Assembly (NCBI GenBank): GCA_947169885.1
Contig: CAMVRM010000002.1
Location: 1 to 64,000 of the forward strand
Length of the DNA stretch: 64,000 nt
From: an uncultured Ruminococcus sp.
GTDB taxonomy: Bacteria > Bacillota > Clostridia > Oscillospirales > Ruminococcaceae
Direction: 5' to 3'
The position numbers and the translations under genes are program-made. A model generated the notes under the pieces. The model saw nothing but the letters and a program-made list of their open reading frames with translations. It ran no database searches and was not told the DNA's origin. Position 1 is the first letter of the stretch. Every line of letters begins with the position of its first letter. Positions 33,895 to 43,355 of the stretch are shown here, in pieces.

Positions 33895-35310
33895 TCAGAA
33901 TCTGAAATAAAGGAACGGATTGTTTGTCGTGTTAAGAAGAAGTATAGTCGAGAGCAGCATCAGGACTGCATTGCAGACGATGCCGACAGCCGATACCGCA
34001 GTTTCGCCGTTCTGAGTTTTGGAAGCACGCTTCTTGACCGCCGAGATAACGGGGAATGTGAAGATAACTGCCGCTGCGAACAGGAACACATACTGCATGA
34101 ATATCCTGTTGGTAACTGCGTCCGAAACGCCGCCCTTGCCGACCAGCGCCTTGAAGAACTTGCCCATTGCAGGCATCTTCTCAAAGTAGAATATGCCGAA
34201 GCCCACAACGATGACCAGCTTTGTGTAGATATGTGCGATGAGTGCAGGCATCTTTTTGAGCTTTTTCTTGCCGATAAGTGTTTCGATGAATACGAACATT
34301 CCGTAGTAAAGTCCCCACAGAACAAAGTTCCAGCTTGCGCCGTGCCAAAGACCTGTGCAGAACCAGACGAGGAACAGTCCGCCGTATTTTCTGCGCTTGC
34401 CGAATATGGGGACATAGAGCAGATAGTCACGGAAGAACGAACCGAGCGAGATGTGCCACTTCTGCCAGAATTCGCCGATAGTGCGGCAGGTGAAAGGATA
34501 GTTGAAGTTCTCATCAAAGTGGAAACCGAATATGCGTCCCAGACCGATAGCGATGTCGGAGTAACCCGAGAAGTCAAAGTAGTACCACAGTGCGACCAGT
34601 GCCGCTCCGTACCATGCGCCTAAGAGGGTAAGGCTGTCAGCCGCCTTGTAGCCGTCAGAAGCTTCACCGAAGCAGGCTGTTACCGCAAGGTTAAGGTTGT
34701 TTGCGATGATGACTTTCTTTGATATGCCGATGATAAGTCTTGAAAATCCTTCGGAGATGTCCTCAATGGTGGTGCGGCGGTTGTCGATCTCCTCGGCGAT
34801 GACCGAATAGCGGACGATCGGTCCTGCGACCAGCTGAGGGAACATGGAGATATAGAGCAGATACTTGCGGAAGCTTCTCTGTGCAGGTGTTTTGTCCCAC
34901 CAGCAGTCGAGTGTGTAAGAAATGTTCTGGAAAGTAAAGAAAGAGATACCGATAGGCATTCTGACTTTCGGTACGGGGATATTCATGAAGGGGAGCAGGT
35001 TTATGTTCTCTGCGATGAATCCTGCGTACTTGAAAACGACCAGCAGACCGATATTTATGACAAGCGCAAGGGTCAGATACTTTTTGCCCTGTTCTGTGTC
35101 TCGGTGCTTTTCGAGAAGTCTGCCTGCAAGGAAGTTCACCAGCGAACTGCCTAAAAGCAGCAGCACAAAAAGCTGTTCTCCCCATGCGTAGAACAGCAGT
35201 GAAAAGAGTATCAGCACATTGTTCTTCATCTGAATTTTCGGACAGATGAAATAAAGTGCCAGACACAGCGGTAAAAACAGGTATAAAAACAGATTGTCAG
35301 CGAAAACCAT
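33895..35310 (-). CDS. MBOAT-family membrane O-acyltransferase (AlgI/DltB-like)
   Basis: 471 residues with about 11 membrane helices. Catalytic-site histidines are present: His286 in FWQKWHISLGSFFRDY and His323 in CTGLWHGASW. MFPQLVAGPIVRYS and YYFDFSGYSDIAIGLG are strong family marks. AlgI and PatA pass acetyl groups, and DltB passes D-alanyl groups from DltC, across the membrane to an outside transferase. Here the gene opens a four-gene operon with DHHW protein, FkbH-like protein and ACP, so a carrier-bound acyl donor as in the Dlt system is likely (inference). It has a consensus promoter about 65 bases upstream. Confidence 0.95.
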   Translation of the reverse strand: MVFADNLFLYLFLPLCLALYFICPKIQMKNNVLILFSLLFYAWGEQLFVLLLLGSSLVNFLAGRLLEKHRDTEQGKKYLTLALVINIGLLVVFKYAGFIAENINLLPFMNIPVPKVRMPIGISFFTFQNISYTLDCWWDKTPAQRSFRKYLLYISMFPQLVAGPIVRYSVIAEEIDNRRTTIEDISEGFSRLIIGISKKVIIANNLNLAVTACFGEASDGYKAADSLTLLGAWYGAALVALWYYFDFSGYSDIAIGLGRIFGFHFDENFNYPFTCRTIGEFWQKWHISLGSFFRDYLLYVPIFGKRRKYGGLFLVWFCTGLWHGASWNFVLWGLYYGMFVFIETLIGKKKLKKMPALIAHIYTKLVIVVGFGIFYFEKMPAMGKFFKALVGKGGVSDAVTNRIFMQYVFLFAAAVIFTFPVISAVKKRASKTQNGETAVSAVGIVCNAVLMLLSTILLLNTTNNPFLYFRF

Positions 35311-35376
35311 TCCTATTATGCCCCTTACTTAAAAATATCATACTTCCCTATATTGTGCTATAAAGATACATATTAT

Positions 35377-35405
35377 AGTATAACACTAACGGAAAGTTTT
35401 GTCAA
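35377..35405 (-). promoter_or_regulatory. Sigma-A promoter of the MBOAT-DHHW-FkbH-ACP operon
   Basis: Minus strand: TTGACA (35400-35405), 17-base spacer, TATACT (35377-35382). Confidence 0.8.
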
Positions 35406-35418
35406 TCTACGTTTTGTA

Positions 35419-35453
35419 CAAAAAAAATCCCTCACATTAAGCCGTGTGAGGGA
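35419..35453 (-). terminator. Rho-independent terminator after gene 35489-35752
   Basis: The stem TCCCTCACA/TGTGAGGGA (35428-35453) is followed on the minus strand by an eight-base T run. Confidence 0.88.
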
Positions 35454-35488
35454 AGTTTTTGTTTTATTGATATAACGCAGTCAGGAGG

Positions 35489-35752
35489 TCATGCGTTGAG
35501 CCATGCGCAGGCGATGTCGAGCGCTTCGTAAAGGCTTGTAACGTCTGCGGTTTTGTCTATCTTCGGGGGCATAGTTGTTGCCATGCGGCGAAGCTTCACT
35601 TTGTCAGCAACTTCAAGCTTGCCCTGCTTTGCGGTGCTTTTGATCTCTATCATAACAACGTAGTCATCGTACATATTGCCGAAATAGATCGTATTATCCT
35701 TTCTTACCAAGGGTTTTCCTTTGTAAGTGAAAAACTTTTTTTCTTCTGCCAT
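35489..35752 (-). CDS. Small conserved-looking hypothetical protein
   Basis: 87 residues from ATG 35752 (MAEEKKFFTYKGKPLVRK); a longer frame to 35800 lacks a ribosome site. The N-terminal half reads as a compact beta sheet (GKPLVRKDNTIYFGN, DYVVMIEIKS) and the C-terminal half as a helix (TSLYEALDIACAWLNA). It has no signal, metal site or DNA-binding motif. I do not recognise the family. It has its own terminator and stands between the acylation operon and the ABC operon. Confidence 0.7.
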   Translation of the reverse strand: MAEEKKFFTYKGKPLVRKDNTIYFGNMYDDYVVMIEIKSTAKQGKLEVADKVKLRRMATTMPPKIDKTADVTSLYEALDIACAWLNA

Positions 35753-36001
35753 GTCTAAATGCCTCATTTCTTCGCTGATGTATATCCATACTCCCGACAA
35801 AAATGCAGCGATCCTTTTGGTCGGGGTGTTATTCTATCCGATAAAACAATTATAACATAAAAATTATCTTTTGAAAAGTCTTTTTTATAAATTATCGCCA
35901 AATTTTCATTTTTTGTATGTTTTACCGAACATCTTCATTATAACATATTTATTTTGCAGAAAATGTCAAAAAACGAAAGAACTAAAAAAATTTATACTTT
36001 T

Positions 36002-37498
36002 TTAATAATCTTCCTCGACCGTGCCGCCTGTCTTGACTGCTTCAACATTCTTTATCAGTCTGTCCACCCACTTTGACTGGATACGGTAGGAAACTCTTCC
36101 GTTGAGCTTGACGATCGAACGGCGGTCTGTGTCTTTGAACAGTTCGATCTTGTCGGTGTAGCTTCCGCAGTCTATCTCGATAGTCTGATAAGGTTCGCCC
36201 TCAACGTCCTTAAAGTATATCTCCTGATTAGTCGGGCAGGTCAGCACATACTGATACAGCGACTTGAACAGTTCAACGTCAGCGTCCTTGCCGTCACACT
36301 TGACTGCCGAGAGTTCTCTGTCATCGCCCTCGCCTGCTGATGTCAGCGCAAACGATGCGTTTTCCTCGCCCGTGAAGCGAAGTTCCTGAACGTCTACCAC
36401 CATGTTCCAGGTCATGAGCGTTGTGATAACGTTTATGGGGTCAAGGTCTACCCACGGCAGGGCGGTTGCGTCTATCTTCCAGATGCAGTCCTTGCCCTCA
36501 GCGCCCTCGAATGTGCAGTAGTAAGCCGAAGCCGCCGACTGTTCATTGCCTTCTTCGTTGACATCGTGATACTCGCCGCCGATAGTCAGCTTGTAGTCAT
36601 AGCCATCGCCTGTGAACGTGACAGTTGCGGCAGGATCGTCAAGTCCGTACTCCGCAAGCTGTTCCTCAGTCGGGAAAATGACTTCCGCTTCCATAGCTGT
36701 CAGCCCGTAGAGCGCATAGATAACGTCTGTCGAAGTCGTGCCGTTAAGATAAGAGAAGATAGGTTCGGTCATGACCTGCGCCGAGGGCATATTCTCGTTG
36801 GAGCGTTCATAGCTTCCGTCATCGCTCTCGAACACGATGTCATAGTCAAGATCCTTTCTCGAAACGGTCAGCTTTCCGAAGTTGTCCTCGTTGTCGGCAG
36901 GGGTGGGGAGCAGAGTGGTGTTCACAAGGTCTTCCTTGCGCCCCAAAAACGCCGAGATAGTCGACTCCATGACCATATAAACGTCACGGCTGCCCTTTTC
37001 GCAAAGATAGCGGTAGCGGTTCTGATGAGCCTTTATTCCGATGAGGAAAGTCCGCTCACTGCCGTCCGCAAACTTGATGACAAACTCCGACTCGGGTTCT
37101 TCAAGCCCATACTTTGCAAGGTCGGAAGCGTCCTTTTCCGCAAGCTTGTAAGCGGTGAGCTGTGCGGTGTCCTCGCCGATGTCGCTTACTTTTCTTGAAG
37201 CAAGTTCCAAGCCTTTAAGTTCGGTTATCGAGGCGTTTTCTTTTCCGCTGTCAGATGCGCCAACATAGGTGAAACTGCCGTAGCTGTTGGTAACGTCTAT
37301 CTCTTTTATGTCGGAAGAAGCGCAGTCTAACAGCTGAACGCTCTCGTCCACTCTTGAACTTGCGGTCGATGCTTTTGACGATGAACTTTCGTCAGTCTGC
37401 ACCTTGTCAGCGCCCGTGAGTTTGAGTATCCCGAACGTTCCGCCAAGCGCCGCAAGAACCACCGCTCCGATGACAATTCCTTTTACCTTTTCGTTCAT
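36002..37498 (-). CDS. DUF4340-domain membrane-anchored protein of the Gld-type ABC system
   Basis: 498 residues. One N-terminal membrane helix (about 7-28), a Ser-rich linker (SSSSKASTASS) and a large extracytoplasmic region with two DUF4340-like repeats follow. Each repeat has a YGLEEPESEFVIKF or YGLDDPAATVTF strand pair, then FLIGIKAHQNRYRYL or LTIGGEYHDVN. Proteins of this kind sit downstream of GldG-like subunits in many bacteria. Function is unknown; it may receive or gate the substrate of the transporter. It starts four bases after the GldG-like stop, so the genes are co-translated. Confidence 0.85.
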   Translation of the reverse strand: MNEKVKGIVIGAVVLAALGGTFGILKLTGADKVQTDESSSSKASTASSRVDESVQLLDCASSDIKEIDVTNSYGSFTYVGASDSGKENASITELKGLELASRKVSDIGEDTAQLTAYKLAEKDASDLAKYGLEEPESEFVIKFADGSERTFLIGIKAHQNRYRYLCEKGSRDVYMVMESTISAFLGRKEDLVNTTLLPTPADNEDNFGKLTVSRKDLDYDIVFESDDGSYERSNENMPSAQVMTEPIFSYLNGTTSTDVIYALYGLTAMEAEVIFPTEEQLAEYGLDDPAATVTFTGDGYDYKLTIGGEYHDVNEEGNEQSAASAYYCTFEGAEGKDCIWKIDATALPWVDLDPINVITTLMTWNMVVDVQELRFTGEENASFALTSAGEGDDRELSAVKCDGKDADVELFKSLYQYVLTCPTNQEIYFKDVEGEPYQTIEIDCGSYTDKIELFKDTDRRSIVKLNGRVSYRIQSKWVDRLIKNVEAVKTGGTVEEDY

Positions 37499-37502
37499 TT
37501 CA

Positions 37503-39134
37503 TCACCGATTCTTTCTTCTCAGCCATATAACAAGACCCGTACCGAGCGTCAGCACAGGGATAACACCGATGAAAATTATTTTCAGGGTGCGTATCTGTT
37601 CGGCGGTTATGTCGAAGATGTTTGCGCTGATGACTTTGGGTTCGATAGTCATGCCCGTGCTTGTCTTGCCTGTCATGCCGTTGATAAGGCTCAGGATATA
37701 CGCACGGTTCTGGAACTGGTTGAACATAAGGAACTGGTCGGAAACCATTTCCGAAGAACCCAGCACTAAGATATTGGAGTAAACTGCGCCCTCGTCCTCA
37801 AAACTTGCTTTGGAGGAAAGGACAACTAAGTTCTGCTTGCCGTTTTCGAGTGTGTCGCCTGTTTCGGTGTTCATGATACAGCCCTGATCGGTGGTAGTGA
37901 CGAGCGCTTCAACTTTCTGCTTGCCCTGTTCCTCGCTGATTATCTTGATCGGACGTGGATAAGCCATGATAAGCTGAGAATCCGTAACGTCTATGCTTTC
38001 GGCAAATGTTTCGGAAATGCTGTCTGCGATAGTGTAGATCTGTCCCTGACCTGTCATCGTGAAGTGTGACTGATCGGTTTCAAATGTGATGCCGTCAGCA
38101 AACTTGATGTAGTATTCCTCAAGAAATTCGTCGATGTTGGGAGTTGACTGCTGTGCGTAGTTTGCGATGTAGATAAGCTGTTTGCCCATTTTGCCGTCAT
38201 TTGAAACGAAGTCATCGACTTTCTTTATCTCCGACTCCATGTAGTCGTTCTTAGGCGCAGGCATGATGCACATATCAGCGTCCGCAGGTATCTCCTCGGT
38301 AGTGATGTTGATGTCCGTCACGGTGTAGCCGTTAGCCTGTAACAGCTTTCTGAGGTAACTGAGCGGTGCAAGCTCGTTTCTGCCTGTCAGCACGCAGACG
38401 GTCATAGGGTCGGGGTCGGTGACTGCCATGAGCGCCGAGATGAACGCCTGATCCGCAGTCGATGCCTGAACAACGTTGTTTTGGACTGCGAGCATGAAAG
38501 CAGTTGTTTCGTCACCGCCTGCATACTGGGTAAGGTAGTCGCTTCCGCTCATGCCGTAGCCCTGTGTCTGCTGTTCAAAATCGTCTGTGAGCGTGATAAG
38601 GTCGAGCAGTGACACCTGACGTATGCGCTTCAATGCCTTGCCGTCCTCGTCATACATGGCGTTTCCGTTTGCGTCAAGTGACGGAGACTCAACTATGATG
38701 CTGTAAGTCGAGATGTTATAGTCGGAATATTCGCTCACGATGTCGGGGTTTGAGTCGATGTCGATATATTCCGCTTTGATGTTATTGTTGTATTCGCAGT
38801 AGCGCTTTATGACCTCAGCCGCCTGCTTTGTGTAGTCATTGACCTCGGTGAAAGCTTCTTCCTTTGCGAATATCTTGATAGTAACGTCAGCATTCACGCC
38901 CTTGACGTAATCCTCCGATTGCTCGGAAATGCTGTACTTTGAGTTTTTTGTAAGGTCAAGGCTCAGAGGGTATCTCTTGAAGATCATACCTGCGATCATG
39001 TTCACCAGCACGACTGCCGCCACAAAAATAATGGTTATGACAGTTGCCATTGTGCCGTGTCTGAGCTTCTTGTGGTCTTTTTTTGTCTTGGCGGCTTCCG
39101 CTTCGGCAAGAGTATCCTTTTCATTTTCAGCCAT
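37503..39134 (-). CDS. GldG-family ABC transporter auxiliary protein
   Basis: 543 residues. The N-terminus is cytoplasmic and charged; a membrane helix lies at about residues 30-52 and another at the C-terminus (LKIIFIGVIPVLTLGTGLVIWL). Between them is an extracytoplasmic domain of the GldG/ABC-2-associated type with RYPLSLDLTKNSKYSIS, VTIKIFAKEEAF and CEYNNNIKAEYIDIDSNP. In Bacteroidetes GldG works with GldA and GldF in gliding and secretion; in Firmicutes the role is unknown. It lies 21 bases after the permease. Confidence 0.9.
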   Translation of the reverse strand: MAENEKDTLAEAEAAKTKKDHKKLRHGTMATVITIIFVAAVVLVNMIAGMIFKRYPLSLDLTKNSKYSISEQSEDYVKGVNADVTIKIFAKEEAFTEVNDYTKQAAEVIKRYCEYNNNIKAEYIDIDSNPDIVSEYSDYNISTYSIIVESPSLDANGNAMYDEDGKALKRIRQVSLLDLITLTDDFEQQTQGYGMSGSDYLTQYAGGDETTAFMLAVQNNVVQASTADQAFISALMAVTDPDPMTVCVLTGRNELAPLSYLRKLLQANGYTVTDINITTEEIPADADMCIMPAPKNDYMESEIKKVDDFVSNDGKMGKQLIYIANYAQQSTPNIDEFLEEYYIKFADGITFETDQSHFTMTGQGQIYTIADSISETFAESIDVTDSQLIMAYPRPIKIISEEQGKQKVEALVTTTDQGCIMNTETGDTLENGKQNLVVLSSKASFEDEGAVYSNILVLGSSEMVSDQFLMFNQFQNRAYILSLINGMTGKTSTGMTIEPKVISANIFDITAEQIRTLKIIFIGVIPVLTLGTGLVIWLRRKNR

Positions 39135-39155
39135 TGGATAAATGCCTCCTTTGCG

Positions 39156-39860
39156 TCAAGCCCAGCGGCGCTTGTCTAAAACTCGCACCGTAAGGAACAG
39201 GAAAATAACTGCCGCACTTATAAAGAACAGCACGTTTGAAAGATCGAAAAGTCCGAATGTGAAGCCCGAATACCGCTCATAGAAAGAAAGTGTGGTGAGC
39301 AGTTTCTGAACAGGCTCCCACGGAAGAAGTGAACCGATTATAGAAAGAATGTTCACTGCAAGGATCGTGATGAAGCTTACAACTGCCGCAACTACCTGAC
39401 TTTCGGTAAGGCTGCTGCAAAAGATGCCGATAGCGATAAACGCCGCACCGTAAAGCTCCAGACCCACGATGTTGCCGATTATAACGAGCCATTCCACTTC
39501 GCCGTAAGCCGCAACGATGACCGCATAGACCACCGTTACCGCAACTGCACAGGTGTATACCACGAATGCCGCTAAGAATTTGCCTGCAACGATGCCTCCT
39601 AAGCTAACGGGTGCGGTCAGCAGGCACTGGTCGGTCTTTGTGCGCTTGTCGTCAGCCATGGTGCGCATGGTGAGTATGGGGATAAGCACCACAAGTATTA
39701 TCATAAGGTTGCCGAACATACCTTTCATGTCGGTGCTTCCTGCCTGTATCGACGAACTTGTGAAGAAGAACGCCGAGAACAGATAGAATGCCGCAAGGAA
39801 GATATAACCGATAGGCGAGGTGAAATAGCTTTGCACCTCACGTCTGAAAATTGCACCCAT
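39156..39860 (-). CDS. ABC-2 type permease (GldF-like)
   Basis: 234 residues from ATG 39860, whose GGAGGAGGAA ribosome site lies in the last codons of the ATPase gene. Six membrane helices; the first is GYIFLAAFYLFSAFFFTS and the cytoplasmic loop has the MRTMADDKRTKTDQCLLTAPV motif typical of ABC-2 permeases that move drugs, lipids or polysaccharide. It pairs with the ATPase one base upstream and the GldG-like protein downstream. Confidence 0.92.
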   Translation of the reverse strand: MGAIFRREVQSYFTSPIGYIFLAAFYLFSAFFFTSSSIQAGSTDMKGMFGNLMIILVVLIPILTMRTMADDKRTKTDQCLLTAPVSLGGIVAGKFLAAFVVYTCAVAVTVVYAVIVAAYGEVEWLVIIGNIVGLELYGAAFIAIGIFCSSLTESQVVAAVVSFITILAVNILSIIGSLLPWEPVQKLLTTLSFYERYSGFTFGLFDLSNVLFFISAAVIFLFLTVRVLDKRRWA

Positions 39861-39861
39861 G

Positions 39862-40809
39862 TTATTCCTCCTCCTTTGCACTGCCGCCCAGAGTCAGCTG
39901 TAAGAAGATGTCTTCAAGGCTCATCTCTGCGCTCTTTAATTCGAGAATGGGGCAGGAAAGCTTTGCCATTTCGCTGAAAAGTTCACGGCGTATGTCTCTG
40001 CCTTCTTCGCTCTCGATGCGGTATTCGATAACGCCGTCACGTTCGTTTATCTGCTTGCACAGTTCAACGCCCTCGATGTTAAGTACCGCCTTTGCGACTG
40101 TTTCGTATTCGCCCTCGATCTTTGCCGTAAGGATATGCGAACCTTGCAGTTTGTCGGAAAGTGCAGTCTCGGTGTCGTCAGCGACTATCTTTCCCTCGTT
40201 GATAACGATTATCTTGTCGCAGACCGCCTGCACTTCACTCAGGATATGCGAGGACAGTATGACCGTGTGGTTCTTGCCTAAGCGTTTTATGAGCGTTCTT
40301 ATCTCGATTATCTGCTTCGGGTCAAGTCCGACAGTCGGCTCGTCAAGGATAAGCACAGGGGGATTTCCCACCAGCGCCTGCGCCAGTCCAACACGCTGAC
40401 GGTAGCCTTTCGACAGGTTGCCGATTATGCGCCCGTAAACGTGGTCTATCTTCACAAGACTGCAAATGTCCTTTAAATGGGACACTCTCGGCAGCTTGCA
40501 TTTTTTCAGGTCATAGATAAAGTTCAGATATTCCTTAACGGTCATATCCATATAAAGCGGCGGCAGTTCGGGAAGATAGCCGATGTTCTTCTTTGCTTTT
40601 ATCGGGTTCTCGAGAATGTCAACGCCGTCTATGAGCGCTTTTCCGCCCGTTGACGAGATATAGCCCGTGAGCATATTCATCGTGGTGGACTTTCCTGCGC
40701 CGTTAGGTCCTAAGAAACCCAGTATCTCGCCGTCATTTGCGGTGAACGAGATACCGTCAACAGCGTGCTTGTCGCCGTAATGCTTTGAGAGATTTTGTAC
40801 CTCTATCAA
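39862..40809 (-). CDS. ABC transporter ATP-binding protein (GldA-like)
   Basis: 315 residues. The likely start is TTG 40809 (MIEVQNLSKHYG) seven bases after GGAAGTGA; the frame extends to 40824 without a better site. Walker A is GPNGAGKSTT, the signature LSKGYRQRVGLAQAL and Walker B LILDEPTVGLD. The C-terminal 90 residues form the regulatory extension seen in ABC-2 ATPases. First gene of the four-gene Gld-type operon. About 40 bases upstream are two TGTCAC direct repeats that might bind a regulator. Confidence 0.95.
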   Translation of the reverse strand: MIEVQNLSKHYGDKHAVDGISFTANDGEILGFLGPNGAGKSTTMNMLTGYISSTGGKALIDGVDILENPIKAKKNIGYLPELPPLYMDMTVKEYLNFIYDLKKCKLPRVSHLKDICSLVKIDHVYGRIIGNLSKGYRQRVGLAQALVGNPPVLILDEPTVGLDPKQIIEIRTLIKRLGKNHTVILSSHILSEVQAVCDKIIVINEGKIVADDTETALSDKLQGSHILTAKIEGEYETVAKAVLNIEGVELCKQINERDGVIEYRIESEEGRDIRRELFSEMAKLSCPILELKSAEMSLEDIFLQLTLGGSAKEEE

Positions 40810-40892
40810 GTGAATCACTTCCAAAATTGTTTATTGCCTATAAATAATAACTCACTGCTGTGACAGAATAGTGACAGCACAGCGAAAGATAA

Positions 40893-41528
40893 TCACAGTA
40901 TCTTGCTCAGTTTTATGATAACTATGCTTATCATTATTGCGACGAGCAAAGCTATTACTTTCACTGTTGCGTCCGAACGTGCATTGGCTTTCTCGTTGCG
41001 CTCAACGGGAATATTGCACCGTTCCAGCCATGCCGCAAGCTTATCGGCGTTGTCATATTCGCCGAGAGAAACGGTGACTATCTTCTTTTCGGCGTGGCGC
41101 AGGGTGAGCGTACTCATTGTCCCGAGCTTTGCCGAGGTTATGTCGGAGCAGTGGTAAACCTTGTTTTTGTAGATAAGTTCACTGCCTTTGACATATATCC
41201 GCTTTTTCCTGAAAATAACAAGACATATCGTCATGAACAATATCATAAAGACTATGAATCCTGCACCGATTATCAGCGCTCCACTATTGTAGTTCATGCC
41301 CATAAGTGCTTTCACAGCGTCTTTAAATGTGATCCTGAACGTTCCAAAAAATATCATGCCGACGATAGCGAACATAAGTATGTAGCTGTCCTTTGAGGCT
41401 TTGACCTCAAACTCCGTGTGTGATATGTCCTCGCCGTCAAGAGCGTGCCCTAAGTTGTCGAGTTTTTCTTGCAGATCTTTTTTCTGTCTTTTTACAGCGT
41501 CTTGCAATTGTTTGTCAATTTCGCTCAT
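40893..41528 (-). CDS. Hypothetical membrane protein with PH-like domain
   Basis: 211 residues. A charged coiled-coil-like head (1-40) is followed by two membrane helices (about 48-68 and 85-110), a soluble segment that reads like a bacterial PH-type sheet (IYVKGSELIYKNKVYHCSDITSAKLGTMSTLTL split by turns), and a last helix (about 190-208). The function is unknown. It starts five bases before the ribF stop on the same transcript, so it is the last gene of the translation cluster. This position is not conserved in model Firmicutes. Confidence 0.7.
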   Translation of the reverse strand: MSEIDKQLQDAVKRQKKDLQEKLDNLGHALDGEDISHTEFEVKASKDSYILMFAIVGMIFFGTFRITFKDAVKALMGMNYNSGALIIGAGFIVFMILFMTICLVIFRKKRIYVKGSELIYKNKVYHCSDITSAKLGTMSTLTLRHAEKKIVTVSLGEYDNADKLAAWLERCNIPVERNEKANARSDATVKVIALLVAIMISIVIIKLSKIL

Positions 41529-41532
41529 TTTA

Positions 41533-42447
41533 TCATCTCATTGTCTCAAAATATCTCTTTGTAAATTCTGTGTTCCTGCCTATCTCCTCACGAAGTTCCG
41601 CAAAGCTGGAGAACTTTTGTTCGGGACGGACAAATTCATATAGTTCTGTCGTAAGTTTTCTGCCGTAAAGATCGCCCTCAAAACCTATGATAAAAGACTC
41701 AGCAAGCGGCTTTTCCGTGCCGCCGACAGTCGGTTTTATGCCTATGTTCGTCACAGAGGAAAACCACACGCCGTCAACGCATACCTTTGAGCAGTAAACG
41801 CCGAACCTCGGAAGAACTAATCCCTCGGGGATAGTCTGGTTTATGGTAGGGAAGTTCCACGTCCTGCCTATCTGCGCACCGTGTTCGATCTCTGCGGTTA
41901 TCCCGAAGCGGCTTCCGAGCAGTGCGTTTGCGTGAGCTATCTCGCCTTTTTTTATAAGAGAACGTATGTTCGTTGAGGAAACAGGTTCGCCGCCTATCGT
42001 CAGCTGACTGACTTTTGCAGTCTCGATACCTCTTTTGGCGCAAAGCCTTGCAAGATCGTCCGCATCGGCAATTCCGCCCTTACCGAAAGTGAAATCCTCG
42101 CCGCACACCGCACAAACGCAGTGCAGACGTTCAACGAGTATCCTGTCGATAAATTCCTCGGGGTCAAGCCCTTTCAGCTCGTCAAAATCTGCCTCGCAGA
42201 CATACTCCGTTCCCAGCTGTTCAAAGCGTGAAAGCTTGTCCTCATCGGTCAGCAGTGCTTCAAGCCTGCCTTTTGAGGTGACAGACAGCGTTTTAAATGT
42301 GAACACCGCAGGCAGAGCATGAACTTCGGCGGCTCGTTTCTTGGCAGCCGAAAGCACACGCCTGTGCCCTAAGTGAACTCCGTCAAATATCCCGAGCGCC
42401 GTGACTGTGTTCGCACCAACACGCTCGTTACCGTCAATAATAATCAT
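41533..42447 (-). CDS. ribF: Bifunctional riboflavin kinase / FAD synthetase
   Basis: 304 residues, normal length. The N-terminal nucleotidyltransferase has GIFDGVHLGHRRVL and SSTNIRSLIKKGEI. The C-terminal kinase has GRTWNFPTIN and NIGIKPTVGG. It makes FMN from riboflavin and then FAD. It follows truB by five bases, the usual truB-ribF order in Firmicutes. The kinase motif PTIN is a mild variant of the common PTAN. Confidence 0.96.
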   Translation of the reverse strand: MIIIDGNERVGANTVTALGIFDGVHLGHRRVLSAAKKRAAEVHALPAVFTFKTLSVTSKGRLEALLTDEDKLSRFEQLGTEYVCEADFDELKGLDPEEFIDRILVERLHCVCAVCGEDFTFGKGGIADADDLARLCAKRGIETAKVSQLTIGGEPVSSTNIRSLIKKGEIAHANALLGSRFGITAEIEHGAQIGRTWNFPTINQTIPEGLVLPRFGVYCSKVCVDGVWFSSVTNIGIKPTVGGTEKPLAESFIIGFEGDLYGRKLTTELYEFVRPEQKFSSFAELREEIGRNTEFTKRYFETMR

Positions 42448-42452
42448 GTCAT

Positions 42453-43355
42453 TTAGTAAAAATTAGTTTTCTGCCGAAGTTTATCGTCCGAAAAATATGC
42501 AAGTCCCAGCATAAAGCCATCAGCGCCGTAAACACGGTAAAATTCCGCTTGTTCCGCATTTTTTGCCTGCCTGCGGTCAAGCTTCACGCCGTTTTTGTAA
42601 AGCACCGTTTCACGCTCACCCAGACGTATCTCGGGATACGCCCCGAAAACGCTGTCAACAGGGCGCAAAAGCCCATGCGGTATGCCGTCTTTGCATATCT
42701 CGGACAGTTCTTCTATCGTGTGACATTTGTCAAGTGTTATGCCGTCAGAACGTGTCCTGACAAGTCTTGTCATTGTACCGCCGCAGCCTATCGCATTGCC
42801 TAAGTCATCAATGATCGTGCGGACATAAGTTCCGCTGCCGCAGTCGATCGTGAGCGTTCCCTCTCGGGTGTCCTCATTATAATCGGTCAGAACAAGGCTC
42901 GAAACTACGGCTTTTCTGGGCGTTCTTTCAACAGTCTTTCCCTCTCTTGCAAGTTCATACAGCCGCTTTCCGCCGACTTTTACAGCCGAGTACATGGGCG
43001 GCAGCTGAGTTATCTCGCCGATAAATTCGGGCAGACGTGCTTCGATCATTTCTTTTGTTACAGGCATATCACTTGTTTCGAGCGTTTTGCCCGTGATGTC
43101 CTGAGTGTCGGTGGAAAGTCCCAGCCTGAAACCTGCGGTGTAGCTTTTGTCGCTGTCGGGTATAAGTCCGAAGCACTTTGTAGCTTTGCCGACAAGCACA
43201 GGCAGAACGCCCGTTGCCATGGGGTCAAGCGTTCCTCCGTGTCCTAAGCGTTTCATGTGAAGAACTCCGCGCAGTTTGCCGATAACGTCAAAGCTTGTCC
43301 AGTCCTGCGGCTTGTTCACCGCAAGTATGCCGAGCGGTTCTCTGATGTCAGCCAT
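42453..43355 (-). CDS. truB: tRNA pseudouridine-55 synthase
   Basis: 300 residues from ATG 43355, nine bases after GGGAG; it overlaps the nrnA stop by eight bases. The catalytic Asp is in GHGGTLDPMATGVLPV, and QLPPMYSAVKVGGKRLYELAREG, ACGS-like GSGTYVRTI and the C-terminal PUA-like region are all present. It modifies U55 in the T-loop of tRNA. Confidence 0.96.
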   Translation of the reverse strand: MADIREPLGILAVNKPQDWTSFDVIGKLRGVLHMKRLGHGGTLDPMATGVLPVLVGKATKCFGLIPDSDKSYTAGFRLGLSTDTQDITGKTLETSDMPVTKEMIEARLPEFIGEITQLPPMYSAVKVGGKRLYELAREGKTVERTPRKAVVSSLVLTDYNEDTREGTLTIDCGSGTYVRTIIDDLGNAIGCGGTMTRLVRTRSDGITLDKCHTIEELSEICKDGIPHGLLRPVDSVFGAYPEIRLGERETVLYKNGVKLDRRQAKNAEQAEFYRVYGADGFMLGLAYFSDDKLRQKTNFY

